Below, one piece after another: positions 39,084 to 48,525 of a DNA stretch of 64,000 nt. The stretch is from Dyadobacter alkalitolerans DSM 23607 (lineage in GTDB: Bacteria; Bacteroidota; Bacteroidia; Cytophagales; Spirosomataceae). The stretch covers positions 186,001 through 250,000 of the forward strand of contig NZ_AUAS01000004.1 in assembly GCF_000428845.1 (NCBI RefSeq). The letters run 5' to 3'. Within the stretch, counting starts at the first letter, position 1. Every line of letters starts with the position of its first letter. A program made the translations under genes and the position numbers. The notes beneath the pieces were generated by a model that saw only the letters and a program-made list of their open reading frames with translations, was not told where the DNA came from and ran no database searches.

Positions 39084-39653
39084 ATGAATCGCAAAATATT
39101 GATCGTTACCGGTGATGGTGGCGAAAGTTATGAAACCCTCTATGCTCTTCACCGCTTTCAGGAAGAAGGTGACATTGCCGTGATCGCCGCCCCAAGCAAG
39201 CGAAGGCTCAATCTGGTAATGCACGATTTTGAGATCGGTTGGGATACATATGTGGAGCGCCCTGGTTACTGTCTGGCTTCGGACCTGACGATTGAGGATG
39301 TTGTAGTGAACGACTACGATGCCATTCTGCTGCTGGGAGGCCGTGCCCCGGAATACCTGCGCAACCATGCGGCGTTGCTGGAAGTGGTTCGCGAGTTTGA
39401 CAGACAGGGAAAATGGGTCTTCGCCATCTGCCACGGCATACAAATCCTGGTTACGGCCGGATTAGCCAAGGACCGGACCCTCACCGCTTATGAACACGTG
39501 CGGACTGAAATTGAAATGGGTGGCGGCACTTACTCAACGCTGGAAGCTGTGCGCGACGGCAACATTGTAACGGGCCAAACCTGGCAATCGCACCCGGATT
39601 TTTATCGCGAAGTTTTCACCTGTTTCAAAGAAGTGGAGGAGGTGCAAGCGTAG
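39084..39653 (+). CDS. DJ-1/PfpI family protein
   Basis: The 189-residue protein has the DJ-1/PfpI fold. Strand one reads ILIVTGDGGESYE with the conserved Glu, GGRAPEYLR is the oxyanion-side loop, and the reactive Cys lies in the nucleophile elbow FAICHGIQIL (near 120). Relatives are glyoxalase III-like or protease-like proteins, or oxidative-stress sensors; the reaction here is not set. It is cytoplasmic by lack of a signal. The gene ends four bases before the DsbA-like gene, which suggests translational coupling, and follows the LLM gene. Confidence 0.9.
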   Translation: MNRKILIVTGDGGESYETLYALHRFQEEGDIAVIAAPSKRRLNLVMHDFEIGWDTYVERPGYCLASDLTIEDVVVNDYDAILLLGGRAPEYLRNHAALLEVVREFDRQGKWVFAICHGIQILVTAGLAKDRTLTAYEHVRTEIEMGGGTYSTLEAVRDGNIVTGQTWQSHPDFYREVFTCFKEVEEVQA

Positions 39654-39657
39654 TATC

Positions 39658-40587
39658 ATGGAAACGACAAATAGTAATCCGCTTTTATGCGATATAGAAT
39701 CAGGCGTTTGTGAAATGCCTGATTCTTCTTCAGAAACAGCCGTGCAAACGGAAGTTGCTACTCATAAACCAGTTAAAGTCATTTATTTTACCGACCCGAT
39801 TTGCTCTTCCTGCTGGGGCATTGAGCCTCAGCTGCGTAAGCTGAAATTGGAGTATGGGGATTATTTTGAGATCGATTACCGCATGGGCGGCCTGCTGCCA
39901 GATTGGAGTTACAACAGCGGCGGGATCAGTAAACCTTCCGACGTGGCCCATCATTGGGATGAGGTAAGCCGGCATTATGACATGCCTATCGATGGGGACG
40001 TGTGGCTGGAAGACCCACTCAATTCGTCCTATCCGCCATCCATTGCATTTAAGGCAGCCCAATTGCAAGGTCACGACAAGGCCATTCACTTCCTCCGGTT
40101 GTCGAGAGAAATGCTTTTTTTGGAAAAGAAAAATATTGCAAAATGGGAACATATGGCAGCGGCAGCAGAAAAGGCCGGTCTCAATGTTGAACAGTTTGAG
40201 ATTGATTACAATGGTGAAGCCAAAGGTTTGTTTGAAGAGGATTTACAATTAGCAGTCCAACTGGGCGTCAGAGGTTTCCCGACCATGTTCTTCGTTGACA
40301 GCGAGGGTAACCAGGAAAAAGTCTATGGCACCAAACCTTACGCTGTATACGAAGATGCGTTGCTAAAACAATTCCCCGCCGCATCCAAAAAGACCATTGA
40401 TTCGGACTGGCAAAAGCTTTTCGTCAAATACAACACGCTGACTGCAAGAGAGTTTTCTGAACTATCTGAAATGCCGCGGGAGCAGACCGGGCAGTTCCTC
40501 CAAACATTGGTCAAGTCCGGAAAATTAGATGAGGTGGTCACCAAGAATGGTTCGCTATGGCGTATATTGGGCCCGCACGGCTTATAA
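39658..40587 (+). CDS. DsbA-like thioredoxin-fold protein with C-terminal extension
   Basis: The 309-residue protein has a 40-residue N-terminal tail with two Cys (LLCDIESGVCEMP), then a DsbA/FrnE thioredoxin fold with the active-site DPICSSCWG and a cis-Pro in GVRGFPTMFF. The last 70 residues (about 235-309) form an extra helical domain that resembles a winged-helix tail. There is no signal peptide, so it is probably cytoplasmic, like SpxH or FrnE-type proteins that handle oxidised partners or adapt ClpXP. It is the last gene of the LLM, DJ-1 and DsbA operon. The tail Cys pair is unusual and could bind metal. Confidence 0.85.
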   Translation: METTNSNPLLCDIESGVCEMPDSSSETAVQTEVATHKPVKVIYFTDPICSSCWGIEPQLRKLKLEYGDYFEIDYRMGGLLPDWSYNSGGISKPSDVAHHWDEVSRHYDMPIDGDVWLEDPLNSSYPPSIAFKAAQLQGHDKAIHFLRLSREMLFLEKKNIAKWEHMAAAAEKAGLNVEQFEIDYNGEAKGLFEEDLQLAVQLGVRGFPTMFFVDSEGNQEKVYGTKPYAVYEDALLKQFPAASKKTIDSDWQKLFVKYNTLTAREFSELSEMPREQTGQFLQTLVKSGKLDEVVTKNGSLWRILGPHGL

Positions 40588-40625
40588 ACACCAAAAGTAT
40601 AATGTTATAAAAGACACCATCAGGT

Positions 40626-41564
40626 ATGTTGGCCTTCATCCGGTTGTTCATCATTTTCATTTTTGCATTTCCATCGGTGAGTCTGTCACAGGATTTGTAT
40701 AGCCGTTCATTTGGTGACAGAAAAGCGCATCCTGTCCTATTTCTGCATGGCGGCCCAGGCAGCAGCAGCGTCTTTTTTGAAGCCACTACGGCTCAGTTAC
40801 TTGCTGACAGAGGATTTTACGTCATAGTGTATGACCGCCGGGGAGAAGGTCGGTCTGCTGATGCAAATGCGAAAATGAATTTTAATGAAGCTTTTGATGA
40901 CCTGAAATGGATTTACAAGCATTATAATTTGAAAAAGGCTTCTTTGCTTGCTTTCAGCTTTGGCGGTTTAGTTGCTGCGCAATTTGCTCAAAAGCATCCC
41001 GACATGGTGAAATCACTGACATTATGCAGCGCATTGGTGTCACAGCAAAAATCCTATGATACAATTCTTCGCGCTGCGGGAGCCATTTATGAGAACAAAA
41101 AAGACTTCTCAAACTTAAACGAGCTCGCCTCCATTGCTAAGATGGATACAAACTCGCTAGCCTATCGAACATTGGTTTTCAAACACGCCTCAGCGAACGG
41201 ATTCTTCAACCTGAAAGAGCCAAACGAACGTGCAAAGACCATTTACGACACTTACAAAACTAACCCACTGATCACCGGATACATAAAAAACGAGCGCGCC
41301 GTATCAACATTCTGGGAGCACGAACCTAAGCACAACATCGACGTTACGCCGCAACTGAAATATTTACACCTAAAAGGACTCCCAATATTTGCATTATACG
41401 GAAAACAAGACGGACTCTATTCAACTGATCAGATTTCTGAACTTAGCGTTATGATCGGAGCTGATCATGTTAGATATCTCGATAATTGCTCGCATACATT
41501 GTTTATTGATCAGCAGGAGGCGTTTTTAGATGCGATGGAATCGTGGGTAGGGTCGGTTAGGTAA
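40626..41564 (+). CDS. Exported alpha/beta hydrolase
   Basis: The 312-residue protein starts with a signal peptide (about 1-21, ending VSLSQ). The alpha/beta hydrolase fold shows the oxyanion loop LFLHGGPGSS, the YDRRGEGRS strand, the nucleophile elbow AFSFGG with Ser (near 117), an Asp near KQDGLY and the His in NCSHTLF. It resembles proline iminopeptidase-like and epoxide-hydrolase-like enzymes, but the substrate is not known. It begins 38 bases after the DsbA-like gene on the same strand and could be transcribed with it. It converges on the DUF4385 gene. Confidence 0.85.
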   Translation: MLAFIRLFIIFIFAFPSVSLSQDLYSRSFGDRKAHPVLFLHGGPGSSSVFFEATTAQLLADRGFYVIVYDRRGEGRSADANAKMNFNEAFDDLKWIYKHYNLKKASLLAFSFGGLVAAQFAQKHPDMVKSLTLCSALVSQQKSYDTILRAAGAIYENKKDFSNLNELASIAKMDTNSLAYRTLVFKHASANGFFNLKEPNERAKTIYDTYKTNPLITGYIKNERAVSTFWEHEPKHNIDVTPQLKYLHLKGLPIFALYGKQDGLYSTDQISELSVMIGADHVRYLDNCSHTLFIDQQEAFLDAMESWVGSVR

Positions 41565-41621
41565 GTGTGAATGAAGACCAGTGATCCCTATTTAAATCCG
41601 CCGGGATATTTCATTCTTGGA

Positions 41622-42104
41622 TCAGCCAAGCCGTTTTTTCCATTGCTTCTTCATCTGTGCATACTCCTCGTTACATTCTGCCTGCTTCCATTTAGCGTAA
41701 AATACGGCGGCGGCTTCTGCTTTTTCCTGTTGTCCGGTGCCTTTTTCGAGGGGTTCGTAGTCTTTTTCTTTGTCGTATTTTTTGCCGCCTTTGTAATTGG
41801 CGTAGCGCCGGGCCCTGGTAAATCCCATCTGTAAATATTTGCGGGCCATATCGGCTCCTACAAAATCCTGATCATCCAGATAGGCCAGAAAAAGATCATA
41901 AATCTTGCTGCTGCTTTCTTCGGCAATCGCCTTCGTTTTGAAGCGCCAGAACTGCCCGATTTCAAATTTGTAAGGTTCGCAGATCAGCACGCCCTGTTCG
42001 CCTTTACCAATGCGGTAAAGTTCAGGATGCTTTTTGTAGTCAATATCAGGCTTCCACTCGTAGGCTTGCTTATCGAAATGAAGGTAGGACGGTTTTTCGG
42101 TCAT
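41622..42104 (-). CDS. DUF4385 family protein
   Basis: The conserved start is MTEKPSYLHFDKQAYEWKPD, so I use ATG 42104 rather than an in-frame one 90 bases upstream. The 160-residue protein has the family motifs DYKKHPELYRIGKGEQGVL, FEIGQFWRFKT and MGFTRARRYANYKGGKKYD, and a Lys-rich end. DUF4385 proteins are soluble and of unknown function, and occur in many Bacteroidota and some phages. The gene stands alone on the minus strand. It marks the left edge of the region rich in broken genes. Confidence 0.88.
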   Translation of the reverse strand: MTEKPSYLHFDKQAYEWKPDIDYKKHPELYRIGKGEQGVLICEPYKFEIGQFWRFKTKAIAEESSSKIYDLFLAYLDDQDFVGADMARKYLQMGFTRARRYANYKGGKKYDKEKDYEPLEKGTGQQEKAEAAAVFYAKWKQAECNEEYAQMKKQWKKRLG

Positions 42105-42337
42105 AACTGCTTGGTAATGCGTTCCAGGTCGGCCTTTGTGGTGATGGTTTGCTTGATCTAGCTCATTACTTACATTATATATAGTACCTAACAATTAGCT
42201 GGCAATATACAAAAGTTTATGTACGGCCGTAACTTTGCTTTAAATCGACGAATCATTGGAATAGGGATATAGAAGTTTCGCCCGAACAGCGCTTCGTTGC
42301 ATTGCAAAATGTAAATTATATAATTGAAAATCTTAGT

Positions 42338-42743
42338 ATGGAATCACAGAAAGAAACGAATCTAATTGCGCGCGGTTATGGAATGGTTGGAAGAATTGAC
42401 CTGATAATATTGGCTGTGGATGATCACAGTAATATATAGAGAGAGAAACTGGCCTTCACGAAACAATCTTTACGCCTGTTGTTTATGCAGGACATTGGCA
42501 GGCTGGAATATTAACCCTTATATGAAAGAATTCTATTTAGAACCGCCCGTATTTACCGTCGACAATACCATTGAAGATGGTGGCTATTTAACTGTGACAG
42601 GTGAAATCACTTTGAAGGCTGCAAATGGGACCTATAACCATTATGATTATTGCGACATCTGGCGCTTCGAAAGTGGGAAAATTGCGGAATTGAAAGCTTT
42701 TGTTATAGAAAAGAAATCATCCAGGCTGGAAATCCCTGTTTGA
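42338..42743 (+). pseudogene. SnoaL / NTF2-like protein, frameshifted remnant
   Basis: An ATG at 42338 opens a frame starting MESQKETNLIARGYGMVG that stops after about 33 codons at 42437-42439. In another frame, from about 42505, the sequence continues with VFTVDNTIEDGGYLTVTG and DYCDIWRFESGKIAEL, which is the second half of an NTF2-like (SnoaL) fold. The middle strand and helix are missing or scrambled. I read this as one decayed gene. The alternative is an intact unknown ORF at 42420-42743, which would lack the first helix of the fold. Confidence 0.5.
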
Positions 42744-42769
42744 GAGGTCCCGGATTTTGGGCGTTGCAA

Positions 42770-43192
42770 CTAAAAATTATTTGGGGCCGCGCACCTTTTC
42801 CAATAGTCAATCATCACTTTAATCGTTGCCTTAATTTCATCGTATTCGCCTGGCTTGACAAAAAATCCCTGTGCAGATGTACTATATGCGTCGATAACGA
42901 CCTGCCGGTTGATCGCTGTGGTAAAGTAAACGTAGGGAATGCACTTAAGGCTAAGTTCTGCATCGGTTTGGACCTTTCTTCTAAGCTCCAATCCATTTAA
43001 CTGTGGCAGGTTGATATCTGAAATAATAATAAAAGGCAGGTCTTTGCTGGTATAAAGATAATCCAATGCCGACTGGCCATCCGTAAAATACATTCGTTGA
43101 TTAGGGTATCCTAATTCACCGAAAACTTCTTCCAATACGAATTTGTCGTCAGGGTCATCTTCTATAATGACAATTGGGCCATTTTTATCCAT
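42770..43192 (-). CDS. CheY-like response regulator
   Basis: A stand-alone receiver of 140 residues. The acidic pocket is IIEDDPDD, the phospho-acceptor Asp lies in FIIISDINLPQLNG (near 60), Thr in YFTTA and Lys in FFVKPGEYDE. No output domain follows, so it probably relays phosphate or acts by binding. It is divergent from the CheB/CheR-kinase gene at 43419, its likely partner, across 226 bases. A paralogue with a frameshift lies downstream of that kinase at 47731. Such single-domain regulators are common next to chimeric CheB/CheR kinases in Bacteroidota. Confidence 0.93.
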   Translation of the reverse strand: MDKNGPIVIIEDDPDDKFVLEEVFGELGYPNQRMYFTDGQSALDYLYTSKDLPFIIISDINLPQLNGLELRRKVQTDAELSLKCIPYVYFTTAINRQVVIDAYSTSAQGFFVKPGEYDEIKATIKVMIDYWKRCAAPNNF

Positions 43193-43418
43193 TTGTTAAT
43201 AAGTTTAGTGTAGATTAAATACCTACTTACGCAGCTTGTCTTTTTAAGTCAATTACACATAAGATTACCTTCAGACAGGTAGGTAATTAGTTAACGCCTG
43301 GTTGCTTGATTGAGAAAAACATTGTGCCACCTCCAATAACTTTCTGTACCTTAAAGCAATATTTATTTGATGATGTGGTCTTCGCAGTCAGCATCCTGCA
43401 CCTTACCTTAACTTCTTA

Positions 43419-46400
43419 ATGAATCCAATTGAACCAAATCACATCGTTGCCATCGGCGCATCAGCCGGAGGACTGGATGAGCTGATTTCTTTTTTTGAGA
43501 ATACACCCCTTGATGGTGTTGCCTACATTGTAGTCCAGCATTTATCCGCTGATTACGAAAGCAGATTGGCAGAAGTCTTGTCCCGGTACAGCAAGCTGAC
43601 CATGGTTCAGGCAGTAGAAGGGACGGGCATTGTGTCTAACTTTGTTTACGTGATCCCCGGAGATAAGTTTATGACCATTAAAAGGGGACACTTACATTTA
43701 AGTGATAAAACCAACGTGCGTGGCCCGCACATGACCATTAATACCTTCTTATCTTCCCTTGCCGCTGACTACGGCTCCAAGGCGATTGGCGTCATCCTGT
43801 CGGGCCTGGGCTCTGATGGCAGCGATGGCGTTAAAGCAATTAAGAAGGCAGGCGGGATGGTGATTGCGCGAAACCCGGAAACCACCGAATTCAACAGCAT
43901 GCCTTCCAATGCAATCGCCACGGGAATGGTGGACTCTATTGTGGAGCCCGCGGCGATGCCTGGCGCCATTGAAGAATATGTTAAGCGGGAAATTGAATTA
44001 CTGGCTTCCAGCATCTCTGATGGAGAAAACATGGCTGGTTTGATCGAGCTTATCAGCCAGCAGCTTCCACTGGATTTCTCAGATTACAAGCAGTCTACTA
44101 TACTGCGCCGGATTAAAAGAAGGGCGGCCTATAACAATTTTGAACACCTGGAAGCTTACCTGGAATTCGCCAAAGGTTCCCCTGACGAAATAGATGCGCT
44201 TGCCAAAGATTTCCTGATTAGCGTGACTGCTTTTTTTAGGGACACCGAAGCATTTGAGGCGCTGGAAAAACGGGTGGTTCCTTCTATCATTAAAGGTCTT
44301 TCCACTGGTCAGGAAATGAGGATATGGGTTACTGGCTGCGCAACCGGCGAAGAAGCTTACTCGATGGCTATCCTGGTGCGGGAGCTTTTGGGGGAAAAGA
44401 TTCAAGCTCATGATGTAAAAATCTTTGCTACCGATATTGACACTGCTGCCCTGGCGCATGCTGGCAAAGGCATTTACACTGCTGCTGTGGTGGCCCAAAT
44501 GCCGCAATCCTACCTGGAAAAGTACTTTGTGCAGGAAGGGGAAGATTACAAGGTAACTGCTGCTCTACGGAAAATGGTCATTTTCTCCAGGCATGATTTG
44601 GTGAAAAATCCTCCCTACTGCAATATGCACCTGATCAGCTGCCGCAATTTGCTGATCTATATGACCCCGACCCTGCAGCAGAAAATTTATCACATGCTTC
44701 TTTTCGGACTTAAACCAGACGGTTACCTGTTTCTGGGGTCCAGTGAGAACCCGTCGCCGATATTAAAGAGTCTGAAAGTCATTGATAAAAATGCTAAGAT
44801 CTATAAGAAACTAGATGCTATCCCATCAGTAAACTTTGAGACATTTACCCTGCCTGAATATACCTACCATAAGCCGACCAGCTTAGGGGTTTCTCAGCCG
44901 GAAACAAATAAGATCCCCGACCGCACGCTGGATGGGGCAATCCATGAAACGATCCTTATCGAAGAGCAGCGCTTGCTTATTTGCGTTGATGAAAACAACA
45001 GGGTGCTTAAATCCTATGGCGCCACCGGCAGGTTCCTGGTTCAGAAGATCTTAACATCGGATCTGACCGAGCTTCTGCCCGGCCCCTTAAACATTGCCTT
45101 CAAAACAGCCTGCAAAAAAGTCAGCGAAACCCTTAAAAAAGCAGTGATCACAGGGGTGCATGTCCAGCAAGGACAGGAAACGATCAAAGTAAATCTGTCG
45201 GTTAGCCCGATGGTCTTTAAAGGCCGGCCCAACGGGTTTTTAGTTGTACAGTTCACCCAGGACGAGGGTTCCGGCCTCCCAGCAGGGGCAATGCAGTTTG
45301 ACGAGAAGCTTTATCTGGACGATTATACCAATTTTTTGGAGCAAGAAAACAAAGATCTGAAAGAGCAACTGACCGCTGCCAGCGAAAAGCTGTTTGCACT
45401 CAACGAGAACATGCAGTCTTTTAATGAAGAGCTGCTTTCGGCTAACGAGGAGATGCAGAGCACCAATGAGGAAATGCAATCGATTAATGAAGAGCTGCAC
45501 ACGATCAATGCCGATTACCAGTTGAAGAACCGGGAGCTATTAGAGCTTAACGATGATCTGAACAATTATTTTAAGAGCAATATCAATGGTCAGCTCTTTG
45601 TCAGCTCGGATCTTCGGCTGATGCGGTTTTCACCTGGGACCGTCCGGCATATTAACTTGCTTGAAAGCGATATTGGACGTCCTATCAGTAATATCTCGAC
45701 TAATTTCAGGTTTGAAACCCTTTCTGATGACATAACACACGTCCTGGACAACGGTTATCCTATTACCCGGGAAGTACAGTCTAATGATGGAAAATGGTAC
45801 CAGGTTATGACCATGCCCTATATCCAGCAGCTTGGCAATAAAAGGACTGGTGCCATCATTACCTTCAATGATATTACTAGTCTGAAAGAGATACAACACC
45901 AGCTGGACAAAAAGAATGAAATCCTGACCCGCATCAACGGCGACCTGGACAATTTTGTACATACGGCATCTCATGACCTGCTAGGGCCGCTGAGTAATAT
46001 AGGTGTAAGTATCGGCCTATTGACTGAAATGCGTGCAGACGACGAAGAGCTGAGGCCGATTCTAAACATCATTGGCAATTCAGTAAATAAGTTCGGAGCC
46101 CTGATTAAGGACATTGGTACAGTAGCTAAAATTGAAGACCAGGCCCTTTTGACTGAGATGGTTGATATGAATGAAATTCTGGAAAGCATCCTGTGGAGCC
46201 TGGGCGATAAGATCAAGCAGACCGGCGCCGTAATCACAAGCGATTTAAAAGTCGGCCAAATCCTTTTTTCTAAAAAGAACCTGAGAAGCATCTTGTTTAA
46301 CCTGGTTTCCAACGCGATCAAGTACCGATCAGAAGAAACGCCTGTGGTCACGATCCAAACTTCGAGTGTACGTGAATTCACTGCCCTGACTGTCCAGGAT

Positions 46401-46604
46401 AACGGGACTGGGATGGCCGAAGGCGACATTGATAAAATCTTCCATAAGTACCACAGGCTCCAAACTGACCATGAAGGGCAGGGCATCGGGCTTTACCTGG
46501 CTAAAAAGATAATCGATGCTGCCGGTGGCAGTATCCGGGTGGAAAGTACTCCGGGTAAGGGAAGCAAGTTTGTGATCTATTTCCCGGTAGCGGGGCTGCA
46601 ATGA
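43419..46604 (+). CDS. CheB-CheR-PAS-histidine kinase fusion
   Basis: The 1061-residue protein joins four parts. A CheB methylesterase domain (about 5-190) has Ser15 in AIGASAGG, a His in VVQHLSAD and an Asp in SGLGSDGSDG. A CheR methyltransferase (about 205-465) has the SAM site GCATGEEAYS. Coiled-coil and PAS segments (about 500-850) include the repeat NEEMQSTNEEMQSINEEL. A histidine kinase at the C-terminus has the phospho-His in FVHTASHDLLGPLSN and NGTGM plus GQGIGLYLAKKI in the ATPase part. No membrane span is seen, so it is cytoplasmic. Such chimeras sense an unknown signal, possibly adapted by methylation. Partners are probably the CheB at 46665 and the receivers at 42770 and 47731. 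Confidence 0.95.
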   Translation: MNPIEPNHIVAIGASAGGLDELISFFENTPLDGVAYIVVQHLSADYESRLAEVLSRYSKLTMVQAVEGTGIVSNFVYVIPGDKFMTIKRGHLHLSDKTNVRGPHMTINTFLSSLAADYGSKAIGVILSGLGSDGSDGVKAIKKAGGMVIARNPETTEFNSMPSNAIATGMVDSIVEPAAMPGAIEEYVKREIELLASSISDGENMAGLIELISQQLPLDFSDYKQSTILRRIKRRAAYNNFEHLEAYLEFAKGSPDEIDALAKDFLISVTAFFRDTEAFEALEKRVVPSIIKGLSTGQEMRIWVTGCATGEEAYSMAILVRELLGEKIQAHDVKIFATDIDTAALAHAGKGIYTAAVVAQMPQSYLEKYFVQEGEDYKVTAALRKMVIFSRHDLVKNPPYCNMHLISCRNLLIYMTPTLQQKIYHMLLFGLKPDGYLFLGSSENPSPILKSLKVIDKNAKIYKKLDAIPSVNFETFTLPEYTYHKPTSLGVSQPETNKIPDRTLDGAIHETILIEEQRLLICVDENNRVLKSYGATGRFLVQKILTSDLTELLPGPLNIAFKTACKKVSETLKKAVITGVHVQQGQETIKVNLSVSPMVFKGRPNGFLVVQFTQDEGSGLPAGAMQFDEKLYLDDYTNFLEQENKDLKEQLTAASEKLFALNENMQSFNEELLSANEEMQSTNEEMQSINEELHTINADYQLKNRELLELNDDLNNYFKSNINGQLFVSSDLRLMRFSPGTVRHINLLESDIGRPISNISTNFRFETLSDDITHVLDNGYPITREVQSNDGKWYQVMTMPYIQQLGNKRTGAIITFNDITSLKEIQHQLDKKNEILTRINGDLDNFVHTASHDLLGPLSNIGVSIGLLTEMRADDEELRPILNIIGNSVNKFGALIKDIGTVAKIEDQALLTEMVDMNEILESILWSLGDKIKQTGAVITSDLKVGQILFSKKNLRSILFNLVSNAIKYRSEETPVVTIQTSSVREFTALTVQDNGTGMAEGDIDKIFHKYHRLQTDHEGQGIGLYLAKKIIDAAGGSIRVESTPGKGSKFVIYFPVAGLQ

Positions 46605-46664
46605 TAGTCAGCTAATGAGTGCTACGGTTTACCAAGATCATTTACGCTTTATCACCAAATTACT

Positions 46665-47684
46665 ATGGCAAAAAACAAACTTGCCCTGTTAGGAAAAGTT
46701 GTAGTCATCGGTACGTCTGCCGGCGGCCTTAGTGCATTAAAAACACTAATCAATCAACTGCAAGAAGATTTTCCAGCGCCGATACTGGTTGTCCAGCATA
46801 TTTCAGCTGACGCGACGGGGAGCGTTCTTTTGGATGTGCTTAACAAGCAGACTAATATCCACTGTGAGCATGCCGTAAATGGGGAAATCCTTAAAAACGG
46901 ACATTTGTACCTGGCACCTTCTGATCACCATTTGATGATCGGTGACGACCAAGAGATCCTTGTCACCAAAGGCGCGCAGGAAAACCGCTCGCGTCCAGCG
47001 ATTGATCCATTGTTCCGCTCGGCTGCTGTTGTTTTTGGCAGCAACGTAATTGGGATCTTGTTAACAGGCTATCTGGATGATGGCACAGCCGGGATGATCG
47101 CTATCAAGCGGTGCGGCGGGACGTGCATAGTTCAAGATCCGGCAGATGCAGAATATCCTGATATGCCTGCCAATGCCATCAAACAGGTTGATGTTGATTT
47201 TTGCTTGCCCCTTATGGAAATGGGCGGTTTACTGTATCAGCTCCTGGCGGCAAAACCGGGAAAAAGTAAGCCTGTTCCCCAGGATATAATGATCGAAGCA
47301 AAGATTGCCAAACGCGTGTTAAGCGATTTACCGGCTGTTAATTCCCTCGGAGACCAGGTGCCCTTCAATTGTCCGGGGTGTGGTGGTGTTTTATGGAAAG
47401 TGGATAGAGGCCCCTTAACGCGTTACCGCTGCCACACAGGCCACGCTTATACTGCGCAAGCCTTAATCGCCGAGCAAACTTTGAAAATTGAAGAGACGAT
47501 GTGGACAGCCCTTCGCATGTTTGAGGAAAGGAGAAATCTTTTAACCACTTTTGCCAAAGAACAGAGTGGGGCAATCAAAAGATCGGCGCTCGAAAGAGCA
47601 GAACTGTCCCAGGTACACATTGATCGGATTAAAGCAATCCTGCTTGCCGATGACAAGGGGACTGCTCAGGATACACCCACTTAA
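46665..47684 (+). CDS. Stand-alone CheB methylesterase with C-terminal Cys/His motif
   Basis: The 339-residue protein is a CheB catalytic domain (about 10-195) without a receiver. Active-site Ser is in VIGTSAGGLSAL, His in VVQHISADATG and Asp in LTGYLDDGTAG. A C-terminal extension (about 225-330) carries CPGCGG and CHTGHAY, which look like a small zinc-binding unit, followed by helices. It sits 60 bases after the CheB/CheR kinase and before a receiver gene, on the same strand, so all three are probably one operon. It would remove methyl groups from a receptor or from the chimeric kinase. Regulation must come from outside, as it has no own receiver. Confidence 0.9.
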   Translation: MAKNKLALLGKVVVIGTSAGGLSALKTLINQLQEDFPAPILVVQHISADATGSVLLDVLNKQTNIHCEHAVNGEILKNGHLYLAPSDHHLMIGDDQEILVTKGAQENRSRPAIDPLFRSAAVVFGSNVIGILLTGYLDDGTAGMIAIKRCGGTCIVQDPADAEYPDMPANAIKQVDVDFCLPLMEMGGLLYQLLAAKPGKSKPVPQDIMIEAKIAKRVLSDLPAVNSLGDQVPFNCPGCGGVLWKVDRGPLTRYRCHTGHAYTAQALIAEQTLKIEETMWTALRMFEERRNLLTTFAKEQSGAIKRSALERAELSQVHIDRIKAILLADDKGTAQDTPT

Positions 47685-47730
47685 TGCACGTTTTTCAGTA
47701 CTTAATATAAGATCAGAGCAAGAAACAGTT

Positions 47731-48154
47731 ATGAATAAAAAAGGACCTATTGTAATTATAGAAGATGACATGGATGATCAGGATATCCTGTCTGAGATCT
47801 TCAAAGAACTGAATTATAAGAATGAACTGGTTTTCTTTGGGGACGGAGTACAAGCTTTGGAGTACTTGACACACATAGATATTGAACCTTTTCTTGTCCT
47901 TTCTGACATAAACATGCCAAAATTAAATGGGATGGAATTATATGAAAAAATTCATAACAACGAAGATTTGAGGTTGAAATCCATCCCATATCTTTTCTTT
48001 TCTACAAGTGCAGAACAAGAGCATGTGATCAATGCTTATTCAAGGATTCTTTATCAAGCCAAGTAATTACGATAAATTGAAAAAAATGATAGTAAAAATT
48101 GTAGAGTACTGGCAAGAATGTGAATCACCTAACTATATCAAAAATGCTCAATAG
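47731..48154 (+). pseudogene. CheY-like response regulator, frameshifted
   Basis: From ATG 47731 the receiver reads normally: IIEDDMDDQDILSE, Asp in VLSDINMPKLNG and YLFFSTSAEQ. It reaches INAYS, then runs out of frame to a stop at 48064-48066. In another frame the missing end is intact: GFFIKPSNYDKLKKM and on to a TAG at 48152-48154. Compared with the paralogue at 42770, four codons less one base (11 bases) are gone at the junction TTCAAGGA. The lost part is small but removes the frame before the conserved Lys. A sequence error is possible; otherwise the regulator is dead or shortened. Confidence 0.75.
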
Positions 48155-48385
48155 CGAATTTCTTATATAGTGTAATTTATAAGCATTCATATCCAGCCAA
48201 TTTGTTTGCTCGCAGGCACGGCGGCTAAATATTGCTTGCCTTACTTTCGCCACCAAAGTAAGGCTACCGGGTACCACCTTTACAACTGAGGGCACCTATT
48301 TCACCTCATGCTTAACATAAAAGTCCTGCATAGAAGCTATCGTACCCGATCAACAAGACCGATGGTGTTTGGGCAATGTGCTTGT

Positions 48386-48523
48386 CTATAAAGAATAGGC
48401 CCCGACCGCCTCCTTGCCTTCAAGGGAATCGGCTTGTCCACCCGCTGCCAATTTAATCATCGGTGTAGTTATTACAATATCATCAGAATAATGTTCAAGA
48501 ATCCGATCCAAATCGTGGGAATC
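48386..48523 (-). pseudogene. SnoaL / NTF2-like remnant
   Basis: On the minus strand one frame gives DSHDLDRILEHYSDDIVIT followed by a segment ending EGKEAVGAYS and a stop. This is a recognisable middle part of an NTF2-like small protein. It has no start codon in frame and no C-terminal half that I can follow, so it is decayed. It lies directly downstream of an SDR fragment on the same strand. The rest of the gap from 48155 to 48385 shows no readable gene. Confidence 0.45.
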
Positions 48524-48525
48524 TA

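Noticed and set aside
41571..41834. Possible membrane protein rich in Phe and Val on the plus strand
   Set aside because: It is antisense to the well-conserved DUF4385 gene and its hydrophobic look comes from the complement of Lys/Glu-rich codons.
43220..43285. TACCTAC/GTAGGTA inverted repeat between the receiver and the CheB/CheR kinase
   Set aside because: The arms are only seven bases and about 52 bases apart, which can arise by chance.
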